64,000 nt of DNA from Bacteroides uniformis (GCF_025147485.1 NZ_CP102263.1:1377501-1441500); one strand, 5' to 3'. Positions 17,795 through 27,548 are shown, numbered from the stretch's first letter. Notes: a model not told the origin generated them from the sequence alone. Made by a program: numbers and translations.

Positions 17795-18799
17795 TTAATA
17801 TTTGTTTTCGTTGGCAAGATTCCAGGCGTTGAGGAAAGCTGCTTTGGTTATTTCTATCATTTTTTCCCAGTTCAGCCGGTCGGTGTGGTCCGAAGGCTGG
17901 TGGTAATCGGGATGTCCGTCTGTGTGGTACCAGATGATGGGGATGTTGCACAGGGCAAAAGAAGCATTGTCACTTCCTCCCGTGGGGCGGTCCCAGGCGC
18001 GGTAGTCCGGTTGCAGGCGCAAGCTGTAGCGTGCAATGTCCTGCTTCAGCCAGTCGCCGAATACGGGGTGGGCGGCGGTGTAGAAGTAGACAACGTGTTG
18101 AGGCTGCTCGGGCTTATTGTTACGGCCTATCATGTCGAAATTGAGATAACCTTTCACCTGGCTGATGAAAGGACAGCTTTGTACAAAGTATTTTGAGCCG
18201 AGCAATCCCTTTTCTTCCCCATCCCAAAAGGCAAAGATGACCGTGCGCAGAGGCTTCTGTCCGGTGGCAAGAAATGCACGGGCTATCTGCAGGACGGCAG
18301 AGACACCGGAGGCATTGTCGTCCGCACCGTTGTATATCCGGTCGTTTGCCAGCGTCTCGTCCACACCCAGATGGTCGAAGTGGGCACCTACGATGACATA
18401 TTCATCCGGTCGTTCTCCCGGGATGGTTCCCAATACATTACTCATCTGCAGGATGCGGTGGACGCCTTGTTTAAGGATGGCGATGGAGTCGGGATGCACT
18501 TGCCACCGTCCCCGTTGTTGGCGTTCCTTGTTGTAAGCCTCGAAGGGCTGGTAATAATTGTCCTTTTCCAGCGGGGCAATGCCGGCTTCTTTCAGGCAGG
18601 ATGCCAGATAGCGGGCAGCCAGTCGTGAACCGTGCATGCCTGCTTCGCGTCCTTGCAGCTCATCATCGGCCAGAAAGCCGACAATAGCCTTGGCCGAAGT
18701 GCGGCTGATGCTTTGCAACCCCTTTTCTTGTGGAGATTGTGCATGTAAGGATAGTGCGAAAGAAAGGCAGCAGATTGCTCCCAAAACAGCTTTATACAT
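17795..18799 (-). CDS. Exported M28-family zinc aminopeptidase
   Basis: A 334-residue M28 metallopeptidase with a signal peptide ending ALSLHAQ (about residue 21), so it is periplasmic or secreted. The dinuclear zinc site is complete: VGAHFDHLG (His, Asp), NGADDNASG (bridging Asp), DGEEKGLLGS (catalytic Glu and ligand Glu), NFDMIG (Asp) and the C-terminal YHQPSDHTDRL (His). It is probably an aminopeptidase; some relatives are glutaminyl cyclases, but the intact zinc ligands fit a peptidase. It lies 25 bp upstream of the nucleoside-recognition gene on the same strand and diverges from the AlkD-like gene. Confidence 0.92.
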   Translation of the reverse strand: MYKAVLGAICCLSFALSLHAQSPQEKGLQSISRTSAKAIVGFLADDELQGREAGMHGSRLAARYLASCLKEAGIAPLEKDNYYQPFEAYNKERQQRGRWQVHPDSIAILKQGVHRILQMSNVLGTIPGERPDEYVIVGAHFDHLGVDETLANDRIYNGADDNASGVSAVLQIARAFLATGQKPLRTVIFAFWDGEEKGLLGSKYFVQSCPFISQVKGYLNFDMIGRNNKPEQPQHVVYFYTAAHPVFGDWLKQDIARYSLRLQPDYRAWDRPTGGSDNASFALCNIPIIWYHTDGHPDYHQPSDHTDRLNWEKMIEITKAAFLNAWNLANENKY

Positions 18800-18833
18800 G
18801 TCGTACGGTTTTAAGGATTGGACATACCGGTTG

Positions 18834-18841
18834 CAAAATTA
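18834..18841 (-). promoter_or_regulatory. Candidate -7 element for the M28 peptidase
   Basis: On the minus strand this reads TAATTTTG, matching the Bacteroides -7 consensus TAnnTTTG. No clear TTTG -33 box lies 19-21 bp upstream. It is 35 bp from the start codon. Confidence 0.4.
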
Positions 18842-18875
18842 AAGATAACTTTCCATAGTTTCTATATAAATGTTG

Positions 18876-18883
18876 TATTTTTG
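18876..18883 (+). promoter_or_regulatory. Candidate -7 element for the AlkD-like gene
   Basis: TATTTTTG matches TAnnTTTG. A transcript starting a few bases downstream would leave almost no leader before the ATG at 18895. That favours the ATG at 18931. The -33 box is not obvious. Confidence 0.4.
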
Positions 18884-18930
18884 TCCATTGGCGGATGAAT
18901 TCAAATCCGTGTAAATCAAATGAGAGAAGG

Positions 18931-19698
18931 ATGAAAAAGAAGAATGAAGCAGTGGAAACCGTCTTGTGCGAACGTGTGCTTTCGGCAGAAGAAGTGGCGT
19001 GCATCTCGGTACAGATTCAGCAGGAATTGGAGGCGTATATCGACCCGGTGAAAAGGGAGTATCTTCCCCGTTTCTTCAAGACCGGAAAGGGGCAGTATGG
19101 CGAGGGGGATAAGTTTCTGGGAGTGGTGGTACCCAACACCCGGCAGGTGGCAAAGCAGTACAAGCACGAACCTTTTGGGGTAATGGCAACCTTGCTTCAG
19201 AGTGAATGGCACGAGTGTCGCCTTTGTGCCTTGCTGATGTTGGTGGAGCGATTCAAAAAGAGCGATGAAAAGGGGAAAAAGGAGATTTATGACTTTTACC
19301 TTTCGCAAACGGGCCGTATCAATAATTGGGATTTGGTCGATTTGTCTGCCCCCGGCATTGTGGGCGAATATCTGAAAGACAAACCTCGCAAGGACCTCTA
19401 CCGGCTGGCGGATAGTCCGCTGCTTTGGGACCAGCGCATTGCTGTGGTATCTACCTATACACTTATCAAAAATGGTGATTTCATCGATATATTAGCCCTT
19501 TCGGAACGGCTGCTCCATCATAAGCATGACTTGATGCAAAAGGCGGTAGGATGGATGCTCCGGGAGATGGGTAAGCGGGACAAGGACTTGCTGGTGCAAT
19601 TCTTGGAGAAGCATTGCAGGACGATGCCGCGAACGATGTTGCGTTATGCGATAGAGAAGTTCCCGGAGGAGGAACGCAAGGAGTTTATGAAGCGCTGA
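18931..19698 (+). CDS. AlkD-like DNA alkylation repair protein
   Basis: A HEAT-repeat-like DNA glycosylase of the AlkD family, about 255 residues, expected to remove alkylated purines. Family features include KFLGVVVPNTRQVAKQY, the central INNWDLVDLSAPGIVGEYL with the conserved Trp-Asp, and the RTMLRYAIEKFPEEER C-terminal helix. I prefer the start at 18931 (MKKKNEAVE) because the likely promoter at 18876-18883 leaves little room for the ATG at 18895; both are in frame. It diverges from the M28 peptidase gene. Confidence 0.88.
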   Translation: MKKKNEAVETVLCERVLSAEEVACISVQIQQELEAYIDPVKREYLPRFFKTGKGQYGEGDKFLGVVVPNTRQVAKQYKHEPFGVMATLLQSEWHECRLCALLMLVERFKKSDEKGKKEIYDFYLSQTGRINNWDLVDLSAPGIVGEYLKDKPRKDLYRLADSPLLWDQRIAVVSTYTLIKNGDFIDILALSERLLHHKHDLMQKAVGWMLREMGKRDKDLLVQFLEKHCRTMPRTMLRYAIEKFPEEERKEFMKR

Positions 19699-19848
19699 TG
19701 GGGAATGAAAATCGTGAAACTGTATTTTTATGGGTTTGCATTTTTATGTAAAGGTAGGCTTGCTTTGGGGGAACAGTAAATACTTTTCCATTTCTATACT
19801 TTTTAGGAAATAAATTAGTTCTTTTGCAGCAAGAACTATAAAACTGCT

Positions 19849-21399
19849 ATGAAACGGGTCGATTCAGTCATATCACTGATATATTCTATGTCCAAAGCGG
19901 AAAAGAAAGCTTTCTCCGTCCAAATGTTGAAGGATAAGGAGGAAAAAGACTATTTGGTGATATATGATATCATTACCAAAAGTAAGCAACTGGATAGTAA
20001 AAATGTAAAGGGGGAATTTCATAAGCGCAGGCCTGGTGGTTCGTTTGAAGTCTCTATTCAATATTTGTATGAAAGACTGACGGATAGTTTGCTCACTTTG
20101 CGAAAGAAGAAAGATATCTATTATGACCTACTGAACAATTTGTGTAAAGCCCGTATGCTTTACGAACGTTCTTTATTTGAAGAATGTTTTGAGATACTTT
20201 CAGACACGATAGAACAAGCAACATATTATGAAAACAATGAAGTGCTGACCATTGCCTTAAAGCTGGAGTTGGAATATTTGCTGAGACTTAATTTCCCGAA
20301 TTTGGCTGAATCTGAACTCTATCATAAACACTTTATGCAAAATGAAGCTTTAAAGAAAACCCGCAAAATTGTAGAACAGTCTTCTTTGCATAACTTGTTG
20401 AAGTACCGCCTTAGCCATATCGGTTCTATCCGAACTTCAAAACAGAAGCAAGATATGAATGACCTTATGGTTAATGAACTTTCCATAGCTGCTTCTTCCG
20501 GAATAGAAGGAAATTTTGAGTTAATGCGGAATCACAGACTTTTTCAAGCCAACTATTTGATGGGAGCTGGAGAATATAAAGCTGCCTTGAATTCTTATAA
20601 AGAGCTTAGCCGGCTGTTCGAGCAGAACCGGCAGTTCTGGTCGAATCCTCCTATCTACTATTTATCAGTACTTGAGGGGGTACTTGGCAGTTTGAGGGTC
20701 TGTGGACAATATGACGAAATACCTTACTTCCTGGACAAGTTGAAAAAGCTTATCTCGGATGCTTCTTCATTTGAATTTCAGGTGAACGCCATTTGCCTTC
20801 TCTTTCAGTATGAACTGTTTCCTTATTTAGATAATGGAGATTTTCTGGATTGTACAAAACTGATGGCATATTATCAGAAGTCACTTTATGATAAGGAAGC
20901 GTGGTTGAGCCCGGTGCGTAAAAGTGAATTGCTACTCTATACTGCACTTGTACATATAGGTAATCAGAATTACAAAGCAGCAAAGAAATACATAAGCAAT
21001 GCCATTATTGATCATAATATAAAGTATCAACCTCTGATGAGGACTATCCGGCTAGTGCGCCTTATAGTTTATTATGAAATGCATGAATATGAGTTTGTAT
21101 ATCATGAATCACGTTCTATCAATCGTAGCCTTTCTTCTCCCAAAGAGCATACTTTCAAAACGGAGCATATCATTCTGTGGTTTCTGAACCAGCAGCATCT
21201 TCCAGTTTTGAGAAAAGATCGCGAAGCTTTTTGGGAGAAACTTCTTCCTGAAGTGCAGGCTTTGTATGATGATAAATATGAGAATCAGTTATTGCATCTT
21301 TGTGACCTTACTGCGTGGATAGAAGCCAAGATATTGAAGGAAAACTTGTCTGATGTACTGAAACGGCATATGCATATGAAAGAACTGCTTCAAAAATAG
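19849..21399 (+). CDS. TPR-like cytoplasmic protein, putative regulator of the ribose locus
   Basis: A 516-residue protein with no signal peptide and no membrane segment. It is made almost entirely of amphipathic helices spaced like tetratricopeptide repeats (for example LSIAASSGIEGNFELMRNHRLFQANYLMGAGEYKAALNSYKEL). I see no helix-turn-helix. From what I recall of the Bacteroides thetaiotaomicron ribose-utilization system, a regulator without recognisable similarity to known regulators (called RbsR) lies next to the ribokinases; this gene has that position, upstream and co-directional with a 216-bp gap. The regulatory role is therefore inferred from context. Lower-than-average GC relative to the flanking genes is apparent here and across the whole ribose block. 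Confidence 0.65.
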   Translation: MKRVDSVISLIYSMSKAEKKAFSVQMLKDKEEKDYLVIYDIITKSKQLDSKNVKGEFHKRRPGGSFEVSIQYLYERLTDSLLTLRKKKDIYYDLLNNLCKARMLYERSLFEECFEILSDTIEQATYYENNEVLTIALKLELEYLLRLNFPNLAESELYHKHFMQNEALKKTRKIVEQSSLHNLLKYRLSHIGSIRTSKQKQDMNDLMVNELSIAASSGIEGNFELMRNHRLFQANYLMGAGEYKAALNSYKELSRLFEQNRQFWSNPPIYYLSVLEGVLGSLRVCGQYDEIPYFLDKLKKLISDASSFEFQVNAICLLFQYELFPYLDNGDFLDCTKLMAYYQKSLYDKEAWLSPVRKSELLLYTALVHIGNQNYKAAKKYISNAIIDHNIKYQPLMRTIRLVRLIVYYEMHEYEFVYHESRSINRSLSSPKEHTFKTEHIILWFLNQQHLPVLRKDREAFWEKLLPEVQALYDDKYENQLLHLCDLTAWIEAKILKENLSDVLKRHMHMKELLQK

Positions 21400-21615
21400 A
21401 ATAAGTGGCAGAGTGCTGCCATAAAATACCTTCACTTATAGTTCTCTTTTTCTCTCTTGTAATTATATAAATATGGGATAAGAATACCCATAAAATCTGT
21501 TTTATATCTATTTATAGAAAGATATATATAGTTTGTAATTATATAAATGAATTAATAGTGTAAAGTTTTCCCTCTTATTATTTATTTCATTTGCATAATC
21601 TTAATTTTTAATATT
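21400..21615. promoter_or_regulatory. Regulatory gap upstream of the ribose operon, with a 16-bp direct repeat
   Basis: This very AT-rich gap holds a perfect 16-bp direct repeat, TTGTAATTATATAAAT, at 21457-21472 and 21533-21548 (76 bp apart). The spacing and the position before rbsK make it a candidate operator. A weak hairpin (TGGCAG/CTGCCA, about 21407-21422) just after the regulator's stop codon could slow read-through. Confidence 0.5.
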
Positions 21616-22542
21616 ATGGAGAGAGAATCTTTTATTTATAAACCAAAGATTGTAGTCATCGGAAGTTGTAATACGGATATGGTGGTAAAGGCTGGACGTT
21701 TACCAGTTCCAGGAGAGACTGTATTGGGAGGAACCTTTTATATGAATCCTGGTGGAAAAGGAGCCAATCAAGCCATTGCAGCCGCCCGATTAGGTGCTGA
21801 GGTTACATTAATTTCAAAGATTGGCTATGATTTGTTCGGGTTGCAAGCTTTGGAGATATACCGTTCTGAAAAAATAAATACAGAGTTCATCTTTACGGAC
21901 CAAAAGAGTCCTTCGGGAGTTGCTCTAATTTCTGTAGATTCTTACGGAGAAAATAGCATCATTGTTGCACCAGGAGCGAGTCGTTCCTTATCGACCGAAG
22001 ATATAGATAAAGCAAAAAGTAAATTGGAGGAGGCTGATATTATACTGATGCAATTGGAAGTACCCATTGAAACTGTAGAATATGCTGCTACTATTGCCAA
22101 AAGTTATGGAAAGAAGGTGATTTTGAATCCTGCCCCGGCTTCTGTTCTGAGTAATTCATTTTTGAGTTGTGTGCATACCATACTTCCAAATCGGATTGAG
22201 GCTGAAATGCTGTCGGGCATCAAGGTGATAGATGAGGAAAGTGCTTGGCGTGCAGCGAAAGCTATAGGTGAGAAAGGAATAGAGAATGTCGTCATTACAT
22301 TAGGAAAAGATGGCGCTTATGTAAAGGAAAAGGAAGAATATACTATGATTCCTGCAAAGGAAGTAGAAACAATTGATACTACTGGTGCTGGAGATGTGTT
22401 TTGCGGAGCGTTTAGTGTCTATTTGTCCGAGAACCATACGCTGACAGAATCGGTGGAATTTGCCAATGCTGCGGCAGCTCTTGCAGTGACACGTATGGGT
22501 GCACAGAGTGCCATTCCTTATAAACGGGAGATAGCTTTATGA
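21616..22542 (+). CDS. rbsK: Ribokinase 1
   Basis: A 308-residue PfkB-family kinase that phosphorylates D-ribose to ribose-5-phosphate. It carries the N-terminal signature GGKGANQAIAAARLGA, the NPAPA loop and the C-terminal active-site motif DTTGAGDVFCGAF with the catalytic Asp. It opens a co-directional run of six genes (rbsK1, rbsK2, permease, susC, susD, ADP-ribosylglycohydrolase). A second ribokinase follows after 39 bp. In the related B. thetaiotaomicron system both ribokinases were reported as the key fitness determinants. Confidence 0.93.
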   Translation: MERESFIYKPKIVVIGSCNTDMVVKAGRLPVPGETVLGGTFYMNPGGKGANQAIAAARLGAEVTLISKIGYDLFGLQALEIYRSEKINTEFIFTDQKSPSGVALISVDSYGENSIIVAPGASRSLSTEDIDKAKSKLEEADIILMQLEVPIETVEYAATIAKSYGKKVILNPAPASVLSNSFLSCVHTILPNRIEAEMLSGIKVIDEESAWRAAKAIGEKGIENVVITLGKDGAYVKEKEEYTMIPAKEVETIDTTGAGDVFCGAFSVYLSENHTLTESVEFANAAAALAVTRMGAQSAIPYKREIAL

Positions 22543-22581
22543 GATAAACCAACCTGAGTTATATTTATAAATCTGATAAAA

Positions 22582-23517
22582 ATGAAAATTGTAGTTATTG
22601 GAAGTTCAAACATAGATATGGTTGCACAAGTCAGCCATCTTCCTGCACCGGGCGAAACAGTCGGAGACGCTTGTTTCATGCAGTTACTGGGAGGAAAGGG
22701 GGCAAATCAAGCTGTTGCGGCAGCACGGCTCGGAGCTTCTGTCACGTTTATCACTTCTTTGGGAAATGATATGTATGCGGATATTCTGAAAAAACAGTTC
22801 GAGAAAGAAGGTATCATTACGGATTACATCGTGGATGATGAATGCCATCCTACGGGTACTGCCCTCATCTTTGTGGCTGATAGTGGCGAAAATTGTATTG
22901 CAGTAGCTCCTGGAGCTAATTATTCTTTACTGCCAGATGCGGTGATACGTTTCGAAAAAGTCATTGATGAGGCGGATATGATTGTGATGCAGGCTGAGAT
23001 TCCTTATGAAACGGTGAAGAAAGTGGCTTTATTGGCTAATGAGAGAGGGAAGAAAGTTTTACTTAATCCTGCTCCTGCTTGCCCAATTGATAGGGAATTG
23101 ATGAATTCCGTTGATTTGTTGGTAGTGAATGAAGTGGAAGCTTCCTTTATTTCCGATATGAGTTATACGGGAGATAATCTTGATGAGATAGCTACTGCAT
23201 TAATGGAATCAGGAGCACGTAATGTTATTATTACGTTGGGTAGCTGTGGGGTATATATGAAGAATAAAAAAGAAACTGTCCGTATTTCTGGTTATAAAGT
23301 AAATGCTGTTGACACAACTGCTGCAGGTGATACCTTTTGTGGTGCCTTAGCCGTGGCTTGTTCGCAGAGAGGTTTGGATAGGGAAGCATTGGAATTTGCT
23401 AATGTTGCAGCTGCAATCGCAGTTACCCGGATGGGTGCTCAGCCATCTATTCCTACACTTGAAGAAGTCGGACGTTTCAGACTTGAGAGGGAAATATCTT
23501 TATCGTTTAATCTTTAA
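22582..23517 (+). CDS. rbsK: Ribokinase 2, with DTTAAGD active-site variant
   Basis: A 311-residue ribokinase-family protein, clearly paralogous to the preceding gene (GGKGANQAVAAARLGA, NPAPACP, VTRMGAQPSIP). The usual anion-hole motif GAGD reads DTTAAGDTFCGAL: the catalytic Asp remains but the first Gly is Ala. This could tune substrate choice, for example to a ribose derivative, or be neutral. The tandem arrangement fits the two-ribokinase layout of Bacteroides ribose-utilization systems. The permease gene follows 11 bp later. Confidence 0.92.
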   Translation: MKIVVIGSSNIDMVAQVSHLPAPGETVGDACFMQLLGGKGANQAVAAARLGASVTFITSLGNDMYADILKKQFEKEGIITDYIVDDECHPTGTALIFVADSGENCIAVAPGANYSLLPDAVIRFEKVIDEADMIVMQAEIPYETVKKVALLANERGKKVLLNPAPACPIDRELMNSVDLLVVNEVEASFISDMSYTGDNLDEIATALMESGARNVIITLGSCGVYMKNKKETVRISGYKVNAVDTTAAGDTFCGALAVACSQRGLDREALEFANVAAAIAVTRMGAQPSIPTLEEVGRFRLEREISLSFNL

Positions 23518-23528
23518 TATTTTGTACT

Positions 23529-24533
23529 ATGTTTATTGTCAGCAGTTATACGTTAGCCGTTCTTTTCTGCTTTGTCACAATGATTTGCTGGGGCTCTTGG
23601 GGAAATACCCAGAAATTGGCGGGAAAGAGTTGGCGTTATGAGCTCTATTATTGGGATTATACCATAGGCATTCTGCTGTTTGCACTTCTTTTGGTATTCA
23701 GCTTAGGGAGTTTCGGAAGTCAAGGAAGAAGTTTTCTTGAGGACATTCGTCAAGTCAGTACGGAAAATATGGTCAGTGCATTTGTAGGAGGTGTGATTTT
23801 CAATGCTTCTAATATTCTTTTATCCGCTTCAGTTTCCATGGCGGGAATGGCGGTAGCTTTTCCGTTGGGTGTTGGGCTGGCATTGGTCCTGGGAGTTTTT
23901 ATCAATTACTTTAGTGCTCCGAAAGGTAATCCGCTATGGTTATTTGTGGGGGTTCTTCTTGTGGTGGTTGCCATTGTCTGTAATGGAATGGCTGCAGGTA
24001 AGAAGCAGAATAGTGGTACTATTGGGAGCAGGAAAGGGATTGTTTTAGCAACGATTGCCGGTGTATTGATGTCCTTCTTTTACCGTTTTGTTGCTTCTGC
24101 CATGGATTTGAATAATTTTATTTCTCCCACACCTGGGATGGCTACTCCTTATACAGCATTTTTCATCTTTGCTGTCGGAATCTTTTTCAGTAATTTTATA
24201 TTCAATACTTTGGTGATGAAACACCCTTTTGTGGGAGTATCTGTTACTTATAAGGAATATTTTGCGGGAAAAATAGAAACACATTTGGTTGGTATCTTAG
24301 GTGGATGCATCTGGGGGCTGGGAACGGCTTTGAGCTATATTGCTGCTGAAAAGGCAGGTACTGCTATTTCATATGCACTAGGGCAGGGAGCTCCTATGAT
24401 TGCTGCTTTATGGGGAGTGTTTATTTGGAAAGAGTTTGCAGGAAGTCCGCGCGGAACGAATAGACTTCTGGCAATAATGTTTGTCTTCTTTATTTTAGGG
24501 CTTTCACTTATTATATTTTCGGGAGGTAACTGA
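23529..24533 (+). CDS. rbsT: Ribose permease of the RhaT/GRP (drug-metabolite) superfamily
   Basis: A 334-residue inner-membrane protein with about ten hydrophobic helices and the N-terminal motif CWGSWGNTQKL typical of GRP/RhaT-like sugar transporters. Other family-like stretches are AGMAVAFPLGVGLALVLGVFINYF and EKAGTAISYALGQGAPMIAALWGVFIWKEF. Given the two ribokinases upstream, ribose is the likely substrate, moved from periplasm to cytoplasm. The symbol follows the name used for the equivalent gene in B. thetaiotaomicron as I recall it. Spacing (11 bp before, 52 bp after) supports one operon. Confidence 0.85.
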   Translation: MFIVSSYTLAVLFCFVTMICWGSWGNTQKLAGKSWRYELYYWDYTIGILLFALLLVFSLGSFGSQGRSFLEDIRQVSTENMVSAFVGGVIFNASNILLSASVSMAGMAVAFPLGVGLALVLGVFINYFSAPKGNPLWLFVGVLLVVVAIVCNGMAAGKKQNSGTIGSRKGIVLATIAGVLMSFFYRFVASAMDLNNFISPTPGMATPYTAFFIFAVGIFFSNFIFNTLVMKHPFVGVSVTYKEYFAGKIETHLVGILGGCIWGLGTALSYIAAEKAGTAISYALGQGAPMIAALWGVFIWKEFAGSPRGTNRLLAIMFVFFILGLSLIIFSGGN

Positions 24534-24585
24534 TCTCTCCGATGATTTGAATATAAATTGGCTTTATTAACTTTATTAAAATAAT

Positions 24586-27540
24586 ATGAAACAGAAAAGT
24601 GTAAAATGGTGGCGGTATTTCTTTCTACTGTGTTTGATGGGAATATCAGTATGTATGTATGCTTCCGGAGGAAAAAGAACCTTAAACGGATTGGTGACAG
24701 ATGTTGAGGGTGTACCTGTTATTGGTGCTAATATTCTTGTTAAAGGCCAGACTACTGGTGTGATTTCTGATGTTGAAGGTAAGTTCTCCATAACGGTTTC
24801 TTCTCCAAAAGATGTGTTGGTCATCTCATACATCGGTTATAATACCGTAGAAATGATTGTGGGCGAGAAAACAAGCATTAACGTCCAGTTGACCGAAAGT
24901 TCTAATCTTCTAAATGATGTGGTAGTTATTGGGTATGGCTCTATGAAGAAGGGGGAAATTACAAGTGCCATTACGAATGTGAAGTCTGAAGACTTTATTC
25001 AAGGAGTTGTAAAAGATGCTACCCAGTTGTTGCAAGGCAAGGTTGCTGGTTTGCAAATGGCAAGCCCATCGGGAGACCCGACAGCAGGAGTGGAAATCAA
25101 TATTCGTGGTGTATCCACGATTTCTGCGTCATCAGCCCCTTTGATTGTTATTGACGGCATTCCCGGAGGAAGTCTGAATTCCATTGCTCCCGAGGATGTG
25201 GAAACCATTGATGTACTGAAGGATGGATCGGCTGCGGCTATTTATGGAACTAGAGGAACAAATGGTGTGATAATCATTACTACAAAAAAAGCAAAGCAAG
25301 GCAAAGCGTCTTTGGAATACCATGGATATGTAGCATTCGAGTCTATACAAAAGCAGACGGATGTACTGACAGCATCTGATTACAGAAGACTAGCACAGGA
25401 CCCTTTGTTTAAGGATAATATCAGTGATGAAGGTGCTGATGTCAATTGGATTGATGCAATTACCCGTAATCCCGTAAATCATACTCATAATTTGTCTTTG
25501 CGTGGAGGAACTGAAAAGACAAACTATATTGCTTCGATAACCTATAGAAAGCAGGATGGTATCTTGTTGAATACAGGCAAGGAAGCTTTGACATTCAAGA
25601 TTGGATTGAATCATTCGATGATGGATGACAAATTGAAAATACAGTTGAATGTCAACAATTCGACCATAAAGCAGGACGTTACTTGGTATAATGCTTATTT
25701 GCAGGCTTGCTTGATGAATCCGACGCGTCCGGTTTATAATGAAGACGGCTCCTATAAAGAATATGGAACTTCTTATAAGCCCTATAATCCGGTAGCTCTT
25801 CTGAATGAGGAAACAGACCAGGAAAAATGGAATCAACTTCTAGCGAGTGGGAAAATTACTTTTTCACCCATTGAAGGGTTGAATCTGAGTGCGATGGCGG
25901 CCATGCAGCGATATGACTCCATGAGGGACAAATGGAATACTTTCAACTATTTTACTACCACTATTGAAAATAAAAACGCTGAAGTAACCAAATGGGCAGC
26001 CGGCAGTATGGATCGGACTCTGGAACTGACAGCAGATTATTTTAAGACGATAGGAAAGCATGAGTTCTCGGGATTGGTGGGATATAGCTATCAAGATTTT
26101 GAAAGACAAGGCAGCCAGATGTATGCTATGGATTTCCCTACTGATATATTTGGCCCTTGGAATATTGGTACAGCCCAGTCTACAAAAGATGGTAAATCGA
26201 CAATCAGTAGCTATAAAAATGGCAATAAGCTGATCTCTTTCTTTGGTAGACTTACCTATAACTATGATAACAAGTACATGCTGATGGGAAGTTTGAGACG
26301 TGAAGGGTCTTCAAAATTTGGCGTGAATCATAAATGGGGCTGGTTTCCTGCTATTTCAGCCGGTTGGAGAATTAGCGAAGAGAGCTTCATGAAAAATATC
26401 GGTTTCGTAGATGACTTGAAGTTGAGAGTTGGATTTGGTGTGACGGGAACAGAATTGTCAGATTCTTATCAGTCGCTGGTTTTATTGAACTATTCTGGTG
26501 TAGGCCAGATGAACGGGCAATGGACACAAGGAGTAGTACCGGCCTCTAATCCTAATCCAGATTTGAAATGGGAAACAAAATCGGAATGGAACTTAGGTAT
26601 TGATTTTTCTCTTTTGAGTAGAAGATTGAATGGTACAATTGATCTTTATCAGCGGACAACTTCAGATTTATTGTCTGAATATCAAGTTCCTGTGCCACCT
26701 AACTTCATTAGTACGATGTGGGCTAATGTAGGCAAGATAAGAAATAGGGGAATTGAAGTAGCATTGGATGGAGAGGTTATCCGGACAAAGGATTTTACTT
26801 GGAGACTGGGAGGTAATTTCTCTTATAATGTCAACAAACTTTTATCTCTTTCCAATGACAAGTATCAAAGAGATTATTGGTATACGGGGTGGACTAGTTC
26901 AGGTATTCAGCAGACGACGCATATTGTAAAGGAGGGTGAACCGATAGGAAATTTTTACGGTTGGAAAGCAGTAGGACTTACCGATGATGGATTATGGTTG
27001 GTGGAAGGTGCTGATGGTAATCCTAAATTGGCCAGTGAAGCCGGACAGGAAGACAAACAAGTGATCGGTAATGGTTTGCCAAGTATGTATGCAGGTTTGA
27101 ACACAACACTTTTATATAAAAAGTTTGATTTGGGAATATCTTTGAGAGGAGCTTTCGGCTTTGAAGTATTGAATGAGTATAGAATGCATTGGGAAACGAT
27201 GAAGCGTATTAGTGAAGGTAATTTGCCGAAATCTGTATTGAAAAAACCTTTCGGGAGCCAGTCTTATGTTTTTGATTCTCATATGTACCATAGCTATTAT
27301 GTTGAGAAGGGAGACTATGTGAAGTTAGACAATGTTACATTGGGTTATACTCTTAATCTGAATAATAAATATTTGAGAAGTGTGCGGTTATATGTGACGG
27401 GACATAATCTGCTTACTATCACTGGTTATGATGGACTGGATCCTGAAGTCAGTATTAAGGGTTTAGATCCTGGAGTTGAGCGTAAGGAGCTGTATCCTAC
27501 AGTCCGTTCGTATACGGTCGGTGCTATTGTTAAATTTTAA
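24586..27540 (+). CDS. SusC-like TonB-dependent transporter of the ribose locus
   Basis: A complete 984-residue SusC/RagA protein. In order: signal peptide (to about residue 27), carboxypeptidase-regulatory-like domain (about 30-105), TonB box (NDVVVIGYG), plug (ITSAITNVKSEDF to TNGVIIITTKK) and a 22-strand-type barrel ending in VGAIVKF. It should import ribose-containing nutrients such as nucleosides or ADP-ribose fragments with the SusD that follows 8 bp later. The permease and kinases upstream and the ADP-ribosylglycohydrolase downstream define the pathway. Confidence 0.95.
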   Translation: MKQKSVKWWRYFFLLCLMGISVCMYASGGKRTLNGLVTDVEGVPVIGANILVKGQTTGVISDVEGKFSITVSSPKDVLVISYIGYNTVEMIVGEKTSINVQLTESSNLLNDVVVIGYGSMKKGEITSAITNVKSEDFIQGVVKDATQLLQGKVAGLQMASPSGDPTAGVEINIRGVSTISASSAPLIVIDGIPGGSLNSIAPEDVETIDVLKDGSAAAIYGTRGTNGVIIITTKKAKQGKASLEYHGYVAFESIQKQTDVLTASDYRRLAQDPLFKDNISDEGADVNWIDAITRNPVNHTHNLSLRGGTEKTNYIASITYRKQDGILLNTGKEALTFKIGLNHSMMDDKLKIQLNVNNSTIKQDVTWYNAYLQACLMNPTRPVYNEDGSYKEYGTSYKPYNPVALLNEETDQEKWNQLLASGKITFSPIEGLNLSAMAAMQRYDSMRDKWNTFNYFTTTIENKNAEVTKWAAGSMDRTLELTADYFKTIGKHEFSGLVGYSYQDFERQGSQMYAMDFPTDIFGPWNIGTAQSTKDGKSTISSYKNGNKLISFFGRLTYNYDNKYMLMGSLRREGSSKFGVNHKWGWFPAISAGWRISEESFMKNIGFVDDLKLRVGFGVTGTELSDSYQSLVLLNYSGVGQMNGQWTQGVVPASNPNPDLKWETKSEWNLGIDFSLLSRRLNGTIDLYQRTTSDLLSEYQVPVPPNFISTMWANVGKIRNRGIEVALDGEVIRTKDFTWRLGGNFSYNVNKLLSLSNDKYQRDYWYTGWTSSGIQQTTHIVKEGEPIGNFYGWKAVGLTDDGLWLVEGADGNPKLASEAGQEDKQVIGNGLPSMYAGLNTTLLYKKFDLGISLRGAFGFEVLNEYRMHWETMKRISEGNLPKSVLKKPFGSQSYVFDSHMYHSYYVEKGDYVKLDNVTLGYTLNLNNKYLRSVRLYVTGHNLLTITGYDGLDPEVSIKGLDPGVERKELYPTVRSYTVGAIVKF

Positions 27541-27548
27541 AATGAAGA

